Below are positions 1-6,181 of a DNA stretch of 6,384 nt, one piece after another. Position numbers and translations under genes: made by a program. Source of the stretch: DUMC01 sp035362115 (GTDB taxonomy: Bacteria > Bacillota > Clostridia > Acetivibrionales > DUMC01). Numbering within the stretch: the stretch's first letter is position 1; each line of letters opens with the position of its first letter. The DNA lies in the NCBI GenBank assembly GCA_035362115.1, contig DAOSDD010000241.1, positions 1-6,384 of the forward strand, written 5' to 3'. The notes under the pieces were generated by a model. It saw nothing but the letters and a program-made list of their open reading frames with translations, searched no databases and was not told the DNA's origin.

Positions 1-910
1 ATACTTTACCTTTCATTATCTTTTCTGTAGCTGATATAATAATCGATATAATACTTTTATTATTTTCCGGATTATCAATATACTTTTCTATTGCTACAAA
101 TACCTTTTCTGCAATAGATTCAGGGCTCATAAACATAGTTACTAGTTTACTTGTATTTTGGGAAACAACCTCAGAAATTGAATCTTTAATTCTTCTTTTT
201 ACTGACGGATTCTGAAGTATTTCTTTTATTGCTTTTATAATTTCTCCGCTATGATCATTTATATATTCTTTAACAGCATTAACAACACTTTCTGGAATCA
301 CTTCATCTAAAGCTCTCGTATCATGCTCTAATTCCTTTATTTTTGCAGTTAAAGCATCTCTTAACCCTGCTTTAATTTCCTCTGATGCAGTTAACTCATA
401 TAGAAACAACTCTGCTTTTTGTTTCACAGTTTTATAGAAATCATCACTATATTTGTCATATACTTTTGTATCAAGTATATTCATCAGTTTATTTTTAGTT
501 CTTAGCTCCCTTAATTGAGAACAAACAGCATCTGCCAGTCTCACCTTTATCGCGTTTAATAGTTTATTACAGTCATTGCCAAAAAGACCAGTGGCTAGGT
601 CTCCTATGGTCTTATCACTTTCACATAACTTGCCCAGATTGTTTTTAATCCATATCTGCAGATGTCCATTAATTTTATCAATTGATAGAGCTTCTGTAAC
701 TATTTTAGGTGATAAAAGATGAACTCCTATGGTTTCCCCTACACTCTTTGCTATTCTGCTCTTTTCCTTTGGGATAAGGCCTGGTGTAAATGGTACATGC
801 ACACCTAAAATTTTTATCTCATGATGAGGCCTAAATAGCATCTTTATTGCAAACCAGTTGGTAATATATCCAATAATCGCACCAACAATAATTGGTATTA
901 TAAATTTCAT
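1..910 (-). CDS. DUF445 (YheB-like) family membrane protein, C-terminus cut by the window edge
   Basis: Reading the minus strand from the ATG at 908-910 gives 303 codons without a stop, running off position 1. The N-terminus is a hydrophobic helix (about residues 3-22, with IIVGAIIGYITNW) followed by AIKMLFRPH at 21-29 and VPFTPGLIPKEKSRIA at 39-54. This helix, KMLFRP and PFTPGLIPKE order is the signature of the DUF445 family, whose members usually have about 380-430 residues, so roughly the last quarter is missing. The rest is charged and helical (for example residues 240-303), as expected of the soluble middle of the family. Molecular function is unknown; an envelope location is inferred from the N-terminal helix. 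An AGAGGT ribosome-binding site lies just upstream of the ATG on the coding strand and supports this start. The gene is divergent from the DUF4153 gene, about 670 bp away. No frameshift or internal stop is seen. Confidence 0.9.
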   Translation of the reverse strand, partial: MKFIIPIIVGAIIGYITNWFAIKMLFRPHHEIKILGVHVPFTPGLIPKEKSRIAKSVGETIGVHLLSPKIVTEALSIDKINGHLQIWIKNNLGKLCESDKTIGDLATGLFGNDCNKLLNAIKVRLADAVCSQLRELRTKNKLMNILDTKVYDKYSDDFYKTVKQKAELFLYELTASEEIKAGLRDALTAKIKELEHDTRALDEVIPESVVNAVKEYINDHSGEIIKAIKEILQNPSVKRRIKDSISEVVSQNTSKLVTMFMSPESIAEKVFVAIEKYIDNPENNKSIISIIISATEKIMKGKV

Positions 911-930
911 ATTTCAACCTCTAATCTTAA

Positions 931-1003
931 TATAGTACATTACAGCACATTACAGCACATTACATTACAGTACAGTACATTATAGTACATTATAGTATAG
1001 TAC
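931..1003. repeat. Degenerate pentamer/decamer tandem array
   Basis: About 70 bp are built from ACATT, ACAGT/ACAGC and ATAGT pentamers that mostly alternate to give decamers: ACATTACAGC at 937-946 and 947-956, ACATTACAGT at 962-971, ACATTATAGT at 977-986 and 987-996. Extra single pentamers at 957-961 and 972-976 break the decamer phase, which points to slippage in 5-bp steps. The array occupies the stretch just upstream of the DUF445 ribosome-binding site. A further CTGTTCTGTTCTG run follows at 1008-1020. Confidence 0.85.
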
Positions 1004-1007
1004 AAAA
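979..1007 (-). promoter_or_regulatory. Candidate promoter of the DUF445 gene, inside a repeat array
   Basis: On the minus strand a perfect TATAAT (979-984) lies 17 bp downstream of a weak -35-like TTTTGT (1002-1007). A second perfect TATAAT lies at 989-994, because the -10 box is part of a 10-bp repeat. Transcription from the first box would give a leader of about 60 nt before the ATG at 910. The -35 match is poor and the local AT content is high, so this is only a candidate. Confidence 0.3.
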
Positions 1008-1098
1008 CTGTTCTGTTCTGTATTAATAATAAATAATATAACTTTAATATAGTTTTAGCACAAAATCAAATTAGTTTCAAATACAAATTTTTACTGAT

Positions 1099-1387
1099 GG
1101 GTACATTTACTGAGTTTGAAGAAATATTTACAAGGGGCTGTCGTTACAGTGCTTAGAGCCTTTAAATTCAGCTATGGGCAAAATCAAACTCACAAAATAA
1201 TCTAAATAAAAGGATTGTAATATTTTGTTCAAACACTGATTTTGCTCTCCCTTCGCTTAGATACGGGGAAACCCTTCAGCATGAAAGGAATACCTGTTAC
1301 TTGAGAGAAGAGTTTCCCCTGCCTAGCTACAGCATCCTCCACTTATGCCCCTTACCAATATTTTCTTTAAATAAATTAAATGTACCC
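1099..1387. mobile_element. MITE-like element, ~289 bp, with ~40-bp imperfect terminal inverted repeats
   Basis: The left end (1099-1138, starting GGGTACATTTA and ending AAGGGGC) is matched in reverse complement by the right end (1347-1387, GCCCCTTA through TAAATGTACCC). The outer 11 bp and inner 7 bp are identical, with scattered mismatches and one or two gaps between. Inner complementarity continues: GCTGTCGTTACAG (1138-1150) can partly pair with 1319-1333. A 13-bp stem with one mismatch pairs 1265-1277 (GGGGAAAC...) with 1307-1319 (...GTTTCCCC). GCAAAATCA at 1178-1186 pairs with TGATTTTGC at 1238-1246. The flanking nonamers TTTACTGAT (1090-1098) and CTTACTAAT (1388-1396) agree at 7 of 9 bases and may be a worn target-site duplication. 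No transposase or other credible ORF lies inside, so it would be a non-autonomous element; a structured RNA is the main alternative. Confidence 0.65.
1265..1319. repeat. Strong hairpin inside the MITE-like element
   Basis: GGGGAAACCCTTC (1265-1277) and GAAGAGTTTCCCC (1307-1319) form a stem with 12 of 13 pairs around a 29-nt loop. The loop holds a minor AGG-AATA-CCT helix. There is no T run next to it, so it is not a standard intrinsic terminator on either strand. It is most likely part of the fold of the enclosing element. Confidence 0.7.
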
Positions 1388-1412
1388 CTTACTAATTGAA
1401 AACTTCAAACTT

Positions 1413-1520
1413 GAACTTGAGAAGTGTCCCCATAATTATAGAGAACTTGAGAAGTGTCCCCATAATTATAATTATAATCAGAGAAGTGTCCCCATAATTG
1501 GACAAGTGACCCGTATTTGG
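1413..1520. repeat. Intergenic array of a GAGAAGTGTCCCC-containing repeat
   Basis: Two 28-bp copies starting GAACTTGAGAAGTGTCCCC are identical at 1413-1440 and 1443-1470 (period 30). A third partial copy, GAGAAGTGTCCCCATAATT, is at 1481-1499. A degenerate fourth, GACAAGTGACCCGTATTT, is at 1501-1518. The array ends about 65 bp before the DUF4153 start codon. The core CTTGAGAAGTGTCCCCAT differs at only one position from the core of the coding repeat at 4316-4417. A looser relative, ACTTGAGAGAAGAGTTTCCCC, lies inside the MITE-like element at 1299-1319. Confidence 0.9.
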
Positions 1521-1584
1521 TCTTTTTTCTCATTGATTTGTTGTGTAAAACATAGTAATATGGTGGAGAAAGGCGGGAACTGAT

Positions 1585-3501
1585 ATGAAACTTTTAAAAT
1601 TACTTAAAGACCTTGTATCCGGTCTTTATGCAAGTGTCAAACGTTTTCCCGTGACTATAGGGTTAACTTCAGCAGTTTCGATTTTGCTAATAATTATTAC
1701 ACAAAATGAAAGTAATTTTACGAATGAATTAAGGGACAGTCTTAACCGTATTGCCATGATACTGACCCTGGGGGCACCGCTTTCTCTTTGTATCAAGCTG
1801 GCTTTTGAAAAATATGAAAATGTACATTTAGTCTATAAAGCCACCAAAGATAGAGAAAAGGCAAATCAGCAAGTGTCAGACAATGCACCATCTGAAATTA
1901 CATCGCATAAGATTATAGCGCCTAAGACCATAGCGCCTAAGACTATAGCGCCTAAGACTATAGCGCAAAAAGCTATAGTATATAGAATATTAGCGTATAT
2001 TTTTGGAGCAGGAGCGCTTGTTTTATACTATTTCTTTTTGCTGCCGAATTTTAGTATGGTTTCTATTTCCAGGTATTTGGCTTTTAGCATCGCACTTTAC
2101 CTTGGATTTTTTTTCATTCCATACCTTCCTAATAGATCTGACTTTGAATTATATGTAATAAAGATTCTCTCACGCTTTTTTATTACGCTTATATATTCAG
2201 CAGTGCTTTATGGAGGGCTCGCAGCTATAATGTTTACATTAGATAAACTGCTGTCTGTACCTATACAAAGCCGCTACTATTACTATGTCTGGCTTATCAT
2301 CGCAGGGGTTTTTGCTCCTTCCTACTTCCTGGCCGGGCTCCCAGCCAGTGCCAATGGGCTTCATGTTTCCAGCTACCCAAAGGCTCTCAAGATTCTTCTC
2401 TTATATATTGTGATGCCTATTATCACCGCATATACACTGATTTTATATACGTATTTTGCTAAAATAATAATTACTTTACAATGGCCTGTAGGTCTTGTTG
2501 CTCATTTGGTAATCTGGTATTCTGTTATAAGCACAGGTGTTATTTTTCTTGTTTCTCCTCTGGTCAATGAAAATAAATGGGTAAAGAATTTTACATTTTG
2601 GTTTATTAAACTGATTATACCAGTCATGATAATGATGTTTGTTGCAATAGGTATAAGACTAAAAGCATATGGCATAACGGAAAACAGGTATTTTTTAGTA
2701 GTTCTGGGATCATGGGTATTGGGTATAATGATTTATATAAGCTTTACCAATGCTAAAAAGAATATCATATTGCCGGTTTCCCTGGCCCTTATTGCAGTAT
2801 TAGCAGTGTCAGGTCCATGGAGTAGCTACTCGGTATCTAAATTTAGTCAGAATAAAAGATTAGAAAATATTTTAACAAGAAATGGGATGCTGAAAGACGA
2901 CCAAATAATGAAAAATGGTATTGAAGTTCCTGATACTGATAAAATTGAGATAAGCCAAATTATAACATACTTTGAACGTAATCATAAATTAAGTGATGTT
3001 AAATATCTTCCTAGTGATTTCAAAATGGAAAATTTCGAATATGTACTCGGTTTTCCATATACCTATAATGCATATGAAAGGCCGGCAGAAAAGTTTTTTG
3101 CATATAGTTCATATGATTGGTCAAAGCCGGTTGACATAGGAGGTTATGATTACCTGATAGACTCTAGAGGTCTATACTCAGAAACTGAACTAATAGTTGA
3201 TAGCATGCGTATTAATTATGATTTTAATAGTACCAGCTTCCGGATTCTTTATGGTGATGACGAAATATACGGCAAAACCTTGTCTGATTTTGGTACACAG
3301 CTATTTTACAAATATGGGACAACTGAGAAACAGAAAGTAAATCCGGACGATATGTACTTTGTTGAAGAAAACGACAAGGTTAAATTAAAATTTGTGTTTA
3401 TGAGTGTATACGGAGAAAAAGATTCCTCCGCAGGTAATGCTAGAATTAGTTCTATGGAGTTCTACATTTTGATTAAATTAAAAGGCGCACCTACTCAGTA
3501 A
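1585..3501 (+). CDS. DUF4153 family polytopic membrane protein
   Basis: A complete 638-residue protein. About eleven hydrophobic segments can be picked out (roughly 21-39, 55-73, 132-153, 161-180, 192-219, 233-250, 267-292, 302-324, 338-356, 369-386, 393-411). They are followed by a soluble, probably extracytoplasmic domain (412-638). Features typical of DUF4153 are the central block with VLYGGLAAIMFTLDKLL (207-223) and FAPSYFLAGLPAS (243-255), and GPWSSYSVSKFSQNKRLENIL (410-430) right after the last helix. The biochemical role of the family is not established. The ATG is preceded by AGGCGG (1571-1576, 8-nt spacer), a fair ribosome-binding site. A weak promoter-like pair, TTGATT (1533-1538) and TAATAT (1556-1561) 17 bp apart, lies just upstream, close to the 1413-1520 repeat array. 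Residues 109-130 are a repeat-expanded, basic IAPKT linker between helices 2 and 3. The gene is convergent with the lipoprotein gene, with stop codons 13 bp apart. Confidence 0.85.
   Translation: MKLLKLLKDLVSGLYASVKRFPVTIGLTSAVSILLIIITQNESNFTNELRDSLNRIAMILTLGAPLSLCIKLAFEKYENVHLVYKATKDREKANQQVSDNAPSEITSHKIIAPKTIAPKTIAPKTIAQKAIVYRILAYIFGAGALVLYYFFLLPNFSMVSISRYLAFSIALYLGFFFIPYLPNRSDFELYVIKILSRFFITLIYSAVLYGGLAAIMFTLDKLLSVPIQSRYYYYVWLIIAGVFAPSYFLAGLPASANGLHVSSYPKALKILLLYIVMPIITAYTLILYTYFAKIIITLQWPVGLVAHLVIWYSVISTGVIFLVSPLVNENKWVKNFTFWFIKLIIPVMIMMFVAIGIRLKAYGITENRYFLVVLGSWVLGIMIYISFTNAKKNIILPVSLALIAVLAVSGPWSSYSVSKFSQNKRLENILTRNGMLKDDQIMKNGIEVPDTDKIEISQIITYFERNHKLSDVKYLPSDFKMENFEYVLGFPYTYNAYERPAEKFFAYSSYDWSKPVDIGGYDYLIDSRGLYSETELIVDSMRINYDFNSTSFRILYGDDEIYGKTLSDFGTQLFYKYGTTEKQKVNPDDMYFVEENDKVKLKFVFMSVYGEKDSSAGNARISSMEFYILIKLKGAPTQ
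1911..1970 (+). repeat. In-frame 15-bp tandem repeat encoding IAPKT units
   Basis: Four 15-bp units follow each other: GATTATAGCGCCTAA (1911), GACCATAGCGCCTAA (1926), GACTATAGCGCCTAA (1941) and the diverged GACTATAGCGCAAAA (1956). They encode IAPKT three times and then IAQKA (residues 111-130 of the DUF4153 protein), just before the third hydrophobic segment. Unit length is a multiple of three, so gain or loss keeps the frame. Confidence 0.95.
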
Positions 3502-3532
3502 TAATCTTGAGCACCTACTCAATAATAACCTT
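3487..3532. repeat. 24-bp-offset direct repeat spanning both convergent stop codons
   Basis: The 22-mer at 3487-3508 and the one at 3511-3532 agree at 20 of 22 positions (both begin GCACCTACTCA). The first copy contains the last codons and TAA of the DUF4153 gene (3499-3501). The second contains, on the opposite strand, the last codons and TAG of the lipoprotein gene (3515-3517). The 13 bp between the two stop codons shows no terminator hairpin. Confidence 0.9.
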
Positions 3533-5161
3533 TCCAGTTTTGAAGGGAATGACAAAATCGAAACCCATTTCATCCTTGTATTTGTTATAGGTTTTGCGCC
3601 ACTCTATTGAATAATTGCTTCCATATTTAACTACAACAAGCTCTGTATCATACCAAATAGAAGATATAACAGGCGGCTGTGGTACGGTTTTTATTATCCG
3701 ATGTGCGGTTGTAATAAAACCACCATCTTCAGTAGGTACAATATTACCAGGAGAAAACTTTATATCCTCAAGTTCTTTCTTAACATTTCCATATTTGTCA
3801 ATAATAATTATTATTCCTTGATTTTGCTTTCCTGTTCCTATCACTATATCACCATTATTTAATACAGATAATGTCTGTCCCCAGTAATTGTTGAACAGGT
3901 GTGTTTTTTCGAATATTTTCTTTCCATTTTTATCAAGCTTCATAAGGAATCCATCAGGCGCAGCATTACTTCCGCTACCAGCAGCAATACCTGAAACATG
4001 ACCACCTACAACATATATAAAGCCTTCTGATATGGCAGGTGGCATAGTAATAAATTTCTTTTTATCATTTTCATGGACAACCCACTTCAAATTAAGGTCG
4101 TTATCTATACAGGCGACAAATTCCACGTTATTATATTCTACTTCCTTGGTGTTTGCGGCAAAGTCACCATCTTTAGACTGAGTTCTGCCATTTATTATTA
4201 TCCCAATCTCTTCATCGTACCTGGCATTATAAAGATTATCAAAATCACTTCCTCCGAAACTCTTTTGATTCAATATATTCCCTGACTTATCAAGTTTTAT
4301 AACAACTATATCATCAGAAGCGTCCCCATTTAGTTCATTTGTTTGAGAAGCGTCCCCATTTAGTTCATTTGCTTGAGAAGCGTCCCCATTTAGTTCATTT
4401 GCTTGAGAAGCGTCCCCCTTTGTTTGCCGACCGGCTTTACTGTAGCATTGGCCCACAATAATAATTTCATTACTGCTAGTTATGAAGATATTTTGGAAAA
4501 GAGAACCTGAATAATCGTCAAAATCACTTTTCCAAAGCTCAGTCCCAGATTTATCACATTTTATTATGTAACTCTTTTCGTATACCATCTGGTTATCTTT
4601 TGTTCGGGGATAAGTGTTTACTGAAAATAAGAAGCTATCATCATGGTAGACTAATAAATTGTTCAATTGTCCAGAATAGGTTTTATAATCATATATCTTT
4701 TCCCAAATAACCTTACCATTCTTATCAAGTTTCCGAATTTTAGGAACTTTTTCCGCATCCCATGAATCAGAAGATTTCTCATCAAGACTTAACATATTTC
4801 CATATAAATAACCATCGGTAGTCTCTCTTATTACATTGCCATACATTCCTATGTCAAACTGGAGTTTTATTTCAGGTACTGAATATTTATTTATATCATC
4901 AAGTCTTATATAGGAATCGGGCATAGCACCTTTTACTGCACACCAATTGCTTTTATCTCCCCAAACATGGTAATATGGATTATTACTATCATTATCACTA
5001 TCACTACCACTAATATAATCGATGTCATTATCAACGTCATTGCTGTGATTATAAGTATTTAAACCGGAACATGAAGTCAATATCATCAATATCGATACAA
5101 ATATTGTTAGTATGATGATAGTAATAACTATAATAATAGATTTGTGATATTTTGCAAACAT
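3515..5161 (-). CDS. Seven-repeat beta-propeller-like lipoprotein
   Basis: A complete 548-residue protein. Residues 7-30 form a hydrophobic signal segment ending in a lipobox, LTSC, with Cys31 the predicted lipidated residue. An Asn/Asp/Ser-rich linker (about 36-63) follows. The mature part carries seven spaced copies of a motif like v-i-K-l-D-K-s-G-n-...-W-k: near 141-159, 197-219, 284-309, 348-367, 404-425, 449-470 and 507-527. The third is followed by FGGSDFDN (302-309) and the sixth by TEDGGFITTA (477-486), as in propeller proteins related to PQQ/WD40-like repeats. A seven-bladed propeller tethered outside the membrane is inferred; the ligand is unknown. The start is set by GGGAGGA (5169-5175), 7 nt from the ATG. 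Residues 249-280 are a GDASQANELN tandem repeat in the loop before blade 3. The gene lies directly downstream of an Rpn-type pseudogene on the same strand. Confidence 0.85.
   Translation of the reverse strand: MFAKYHKSIIIVITIIILTIFVSILMILTSCSGLNTYNHSNDVDNDIDYISGSDSDNDSNNPYYHVWGDKSNWCAVKGAMPDSYIRLDDINKYSVPEIKLQFDIGMYGNVIRETTDGYLYGNMLSLDEKSSDSWDAEKVPKIRKLDKNGKVIWEKIYDYKTYSGQLNNLLVYHDDSFLFSVNTYPRTKDNQMVYEKSYIIKCDKSGTELWKSDFDDYSGSLFQNIFITSSNEIIIVGQCYSKAGRQTKGDASQANELNGDASQANELNGDASQTNELNGDASDDIVVIKLDKSGNILNQKSFGGSDFDNLYNARYDEEIGIIINGRTQSKDGDFAANTKEVEYNNVEFVACIDNDLNLKWVVHENDKKKFITMPPAISEGFIYVVGGHVSGIAAGSGSNAAPDGFLMKLDKNGKKIFEKTHLFNNYWGQTLSVLNNGDIVIGTGKQNQGIIIIIDKYGNVKKELEDIKFSPGNIVPTEDGGFITTAHRIIKTVPQPPVISSIWYDTELVVVKYGSNYSIEWRKTYNKYKDEMGFDFVIPFKTGKVIIE
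4316..4417 (-). repeat. In-frame 30-bp tandem repeat encoding GDASQANELN
   Basis: Plus-strand 30-bp units, each beginning CGTCCCCATTTAGTTCATTT, occur at 4321-4350, 4351-4380 and 4381-4410. AGAAGCGTCCCC cores lie at 4316, 4346, 4376 and 4406. The units are identical except for a C/T change that gives one Thr for Ala. They encode GDASQANELN, GDASQANELN, GDASQTNELN and then GDASDD, which runs on into the third propeller repeat. The core CTTGAGAAGCGTCCCCAT matches the intergenic array at 1413-1500 at all but one base. Confidence 0.95.
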
Positions 5162-5257
5162 AATTCTATCCTCCCACTTAGCCCATGCGCAGTAAGTTTT
5201 TGCTATCTCTATTTTTGCATTTTTTTATCCTTCGGCCCTGCCCTCAACTCTGCCCTT

Positions 5258-5305
5258 TTCAATGCCTTCTTCAATGCCTTCTTCAATACCTTCTTTAATG
5301 CATTC
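5258..5305 (-). repeat. 12-bp tandem repeats encoding the EGIE tail of the Rpn pseudogene
   Basis: Plus-strand units TTCAATGCCTTC (5258 and 5270), TTCAATACCTTC (5282) and TTTAATGCATTC (5294) encode EGIE-type tetrapeptides on the minus strand. Variable-number EG-rich tails are common at the C-terminus of Rpn-family proteins. Confidence 0.85.
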
Positions 5306-5485
5306 TTCCTGACCTTGCTTTTTCATCTCTTCCATCTTATCCCGTATTGCTATCCCAACAGCATAAACTGTTTCGTCTGTCTCCTTCTTCTCATCTATTA
5401 CTTTTTTTAATATATCAGATTCTTCTTTTGTCATCCCATGCGTTGCAACCTTTTCAAACTATGTTCTAAACAGTTCAAAATCTTC

Positions 5486-5513
5486 TTCGCTCATCTTCTT
5501 TCGCTCATCTTCT
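5486..5513. repeat. Perfect 14-bp tandem duplication causing a frameshift in the pseudogene
   Basis: TTCGCTCATCTTCT occurs at 5486-5499 and again at 5500-5513. Fourteen is not a multiple of three. Removing one copy restores a continuous reading KKMSEEDFELFRT on the minus strand, so the duplication is a readable inactivating event. Confidence 0.9.
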
Positions 5514-6075
5514 TTAATAGATCTACCAGTTTTCCAACCTTCTAATCATTTCATCATATTGCAGTTTTTGATCTATGTAAAACACAACACCTATTAAATT
5601 GCTAAGCTGTAATAATTCTTGCTCTTTATATCTTGCTACATCAAAGGGTATATATTTAAAGTTCAGCAGAAAATCACCAAATAATTCGTTTGACGCAAGC
5701 GTTTCACTAAAGCAGCCACTTGCTGTCCAATTGTAACATCCATTATAACATACACATGGTACAATCGCAGGGAGCTTAATATCTTTGCTTGCTGATTCTT
5801 TTTCTCCTGTATCCTTTAGAATGGTCCTCCAGATTTCCAGCATATATTGCAGTAACCTGTATGGGATTTTGTAGTCTACAGTACTTTGGGGCTCCAATAA
5901 AATGTAGTAGAATACTTCTCTTCCATTCACTTTAACTTTATATACCAGGTCTACTTCCTTCCCTTAAAAATCATAGATCATATGTTATATCAGGCTCTAG
6001 TACCCATAGGTACTCCATGATTTCACTTCCATTTTACAATATTTTGATTTGATTTTCAATACATTGCTTCAATAC

Positions 6076-6120
6076 GGGTGCATTTACTTTCTATGATACA
6101 AAATATAGAAAATGCACCCC
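6076..6120. mobile_element. 45-bp hairpin insertion flanked by perfect 9-bp direct repeats
   Basis: GGGTGCATTT (6076-6085) pairs with AAATGCACCC (6110-6119). After a 4-nt bulge, TCTAT (6090-6094) pairs with ATAGA (6105-6109), leaving a 10-nt loop. CTTCAATAC lies immediately on both sides (6067-6075 and 6121-6129), as expected of a target-site duplication. Deleting the element with one nonamer leaves a perfect 13-bp tandem repeat of TTCAATACATTGC. The ends resemble those of the element at 1099-1387 (GGGTGCATTT against GGGTACATTT). It is far too small to encode anything. Confidence 0.65.
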
Positions 6121-6181
6121 CTTCAATACATTGCATCGAAACAACGATAACCTTCAATATACAAATACCAATACTATTAAT

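Larger units (their letters stand above)
5178..5990 (-). pseudogene. Decayed Rpn/YhgA-like nuclease (PD-(D/E)XK transposase-like family)
   Basis: The largest open piece (5523-5930) reads REVFYYILLEPQSTVDYKIP, then YRLLQYMLEIWR, VPCVCYNGCYNWTA and FKYIPFDVARYKEQELL. These are hallmarks of Rpn (recombination-promoting nuclease, formerly YhgA-like putative transposase) proteins, including the E-x-Q-S nuclease motif. In the same frame upstream lies DF-stop-GKEVDLVYKVKV, with TAA at 5964-5966. The reading continues downstream only after a one-base restoration in the A run near 5530-5533 (to LEKLVDLLKK), removal of a 14-bp duplication (5486-5513) and read-through of TAG (5459-5461). It then gives FEKVATHGMTKEESDILKKV and the coiled, EG-rich tail usual for the family, ending at TAA 5225-5227. 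A shifted remnant IEIAK/NLLRMG ends at TAA 5178-5180. About 60 N-terminal residues cannot be found. Active Rpn proteins are DNases that raise RecA-independent recombination in E. coli; this copy should be inactive. Confidence 0.85.

Noticed and set aside
1139..1346. Possible known riboswitch between the DUF445 and DUF4153 genes
   Set aside because: I could not match the conserved cores of the riboswitch classes I know, and the structure is better explained by the bounded inverted-repeat element.
1413..1518. Possible CRISPR array from the ~30-bp repeat period
   Set aside because: The copies are directly adjacent or 2-12 bp apart with no unique spacers, and no cas gene is present.
1380..1583. 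Plus-strand ORF of 67 codons just upstream of the DUF4153 gene
   Set aside because: It starts inside the right inverted repeat of the MITE-like element, mostly translates the GAGAAGTGTCCCC array (LEKCPHNY twice), and has no ribosome-binding site.
3502..3514. Bidirectional terminator between the convergent genes
   Set aside because: No inverted repeat is present; the similarity between the two sides is a direct repeat.
3615..5410. Plus-strand ORFs opposite the lipoprotein and Rpn genes (3615-3821, 4073-4285, 5144-5410)
   Set aside because: They are antisense shadows of well-supported minus-strand coding sequence, without start signals of their own.
5459..5533. Programmed frameshift or stop read-through in the Rpn gene
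   Set aside because: Several unrelated lesions, including a 14-bp duplication and three nonsense codons, point to decay rather than recoding.
5999..6014. AGTACC-CATA-GGTACT inverted repeat as an operator
   Set aside because: It lies in the degenerate upstream end of a pseudogene, is only 6 bp per arm, and has no supporting promoter.
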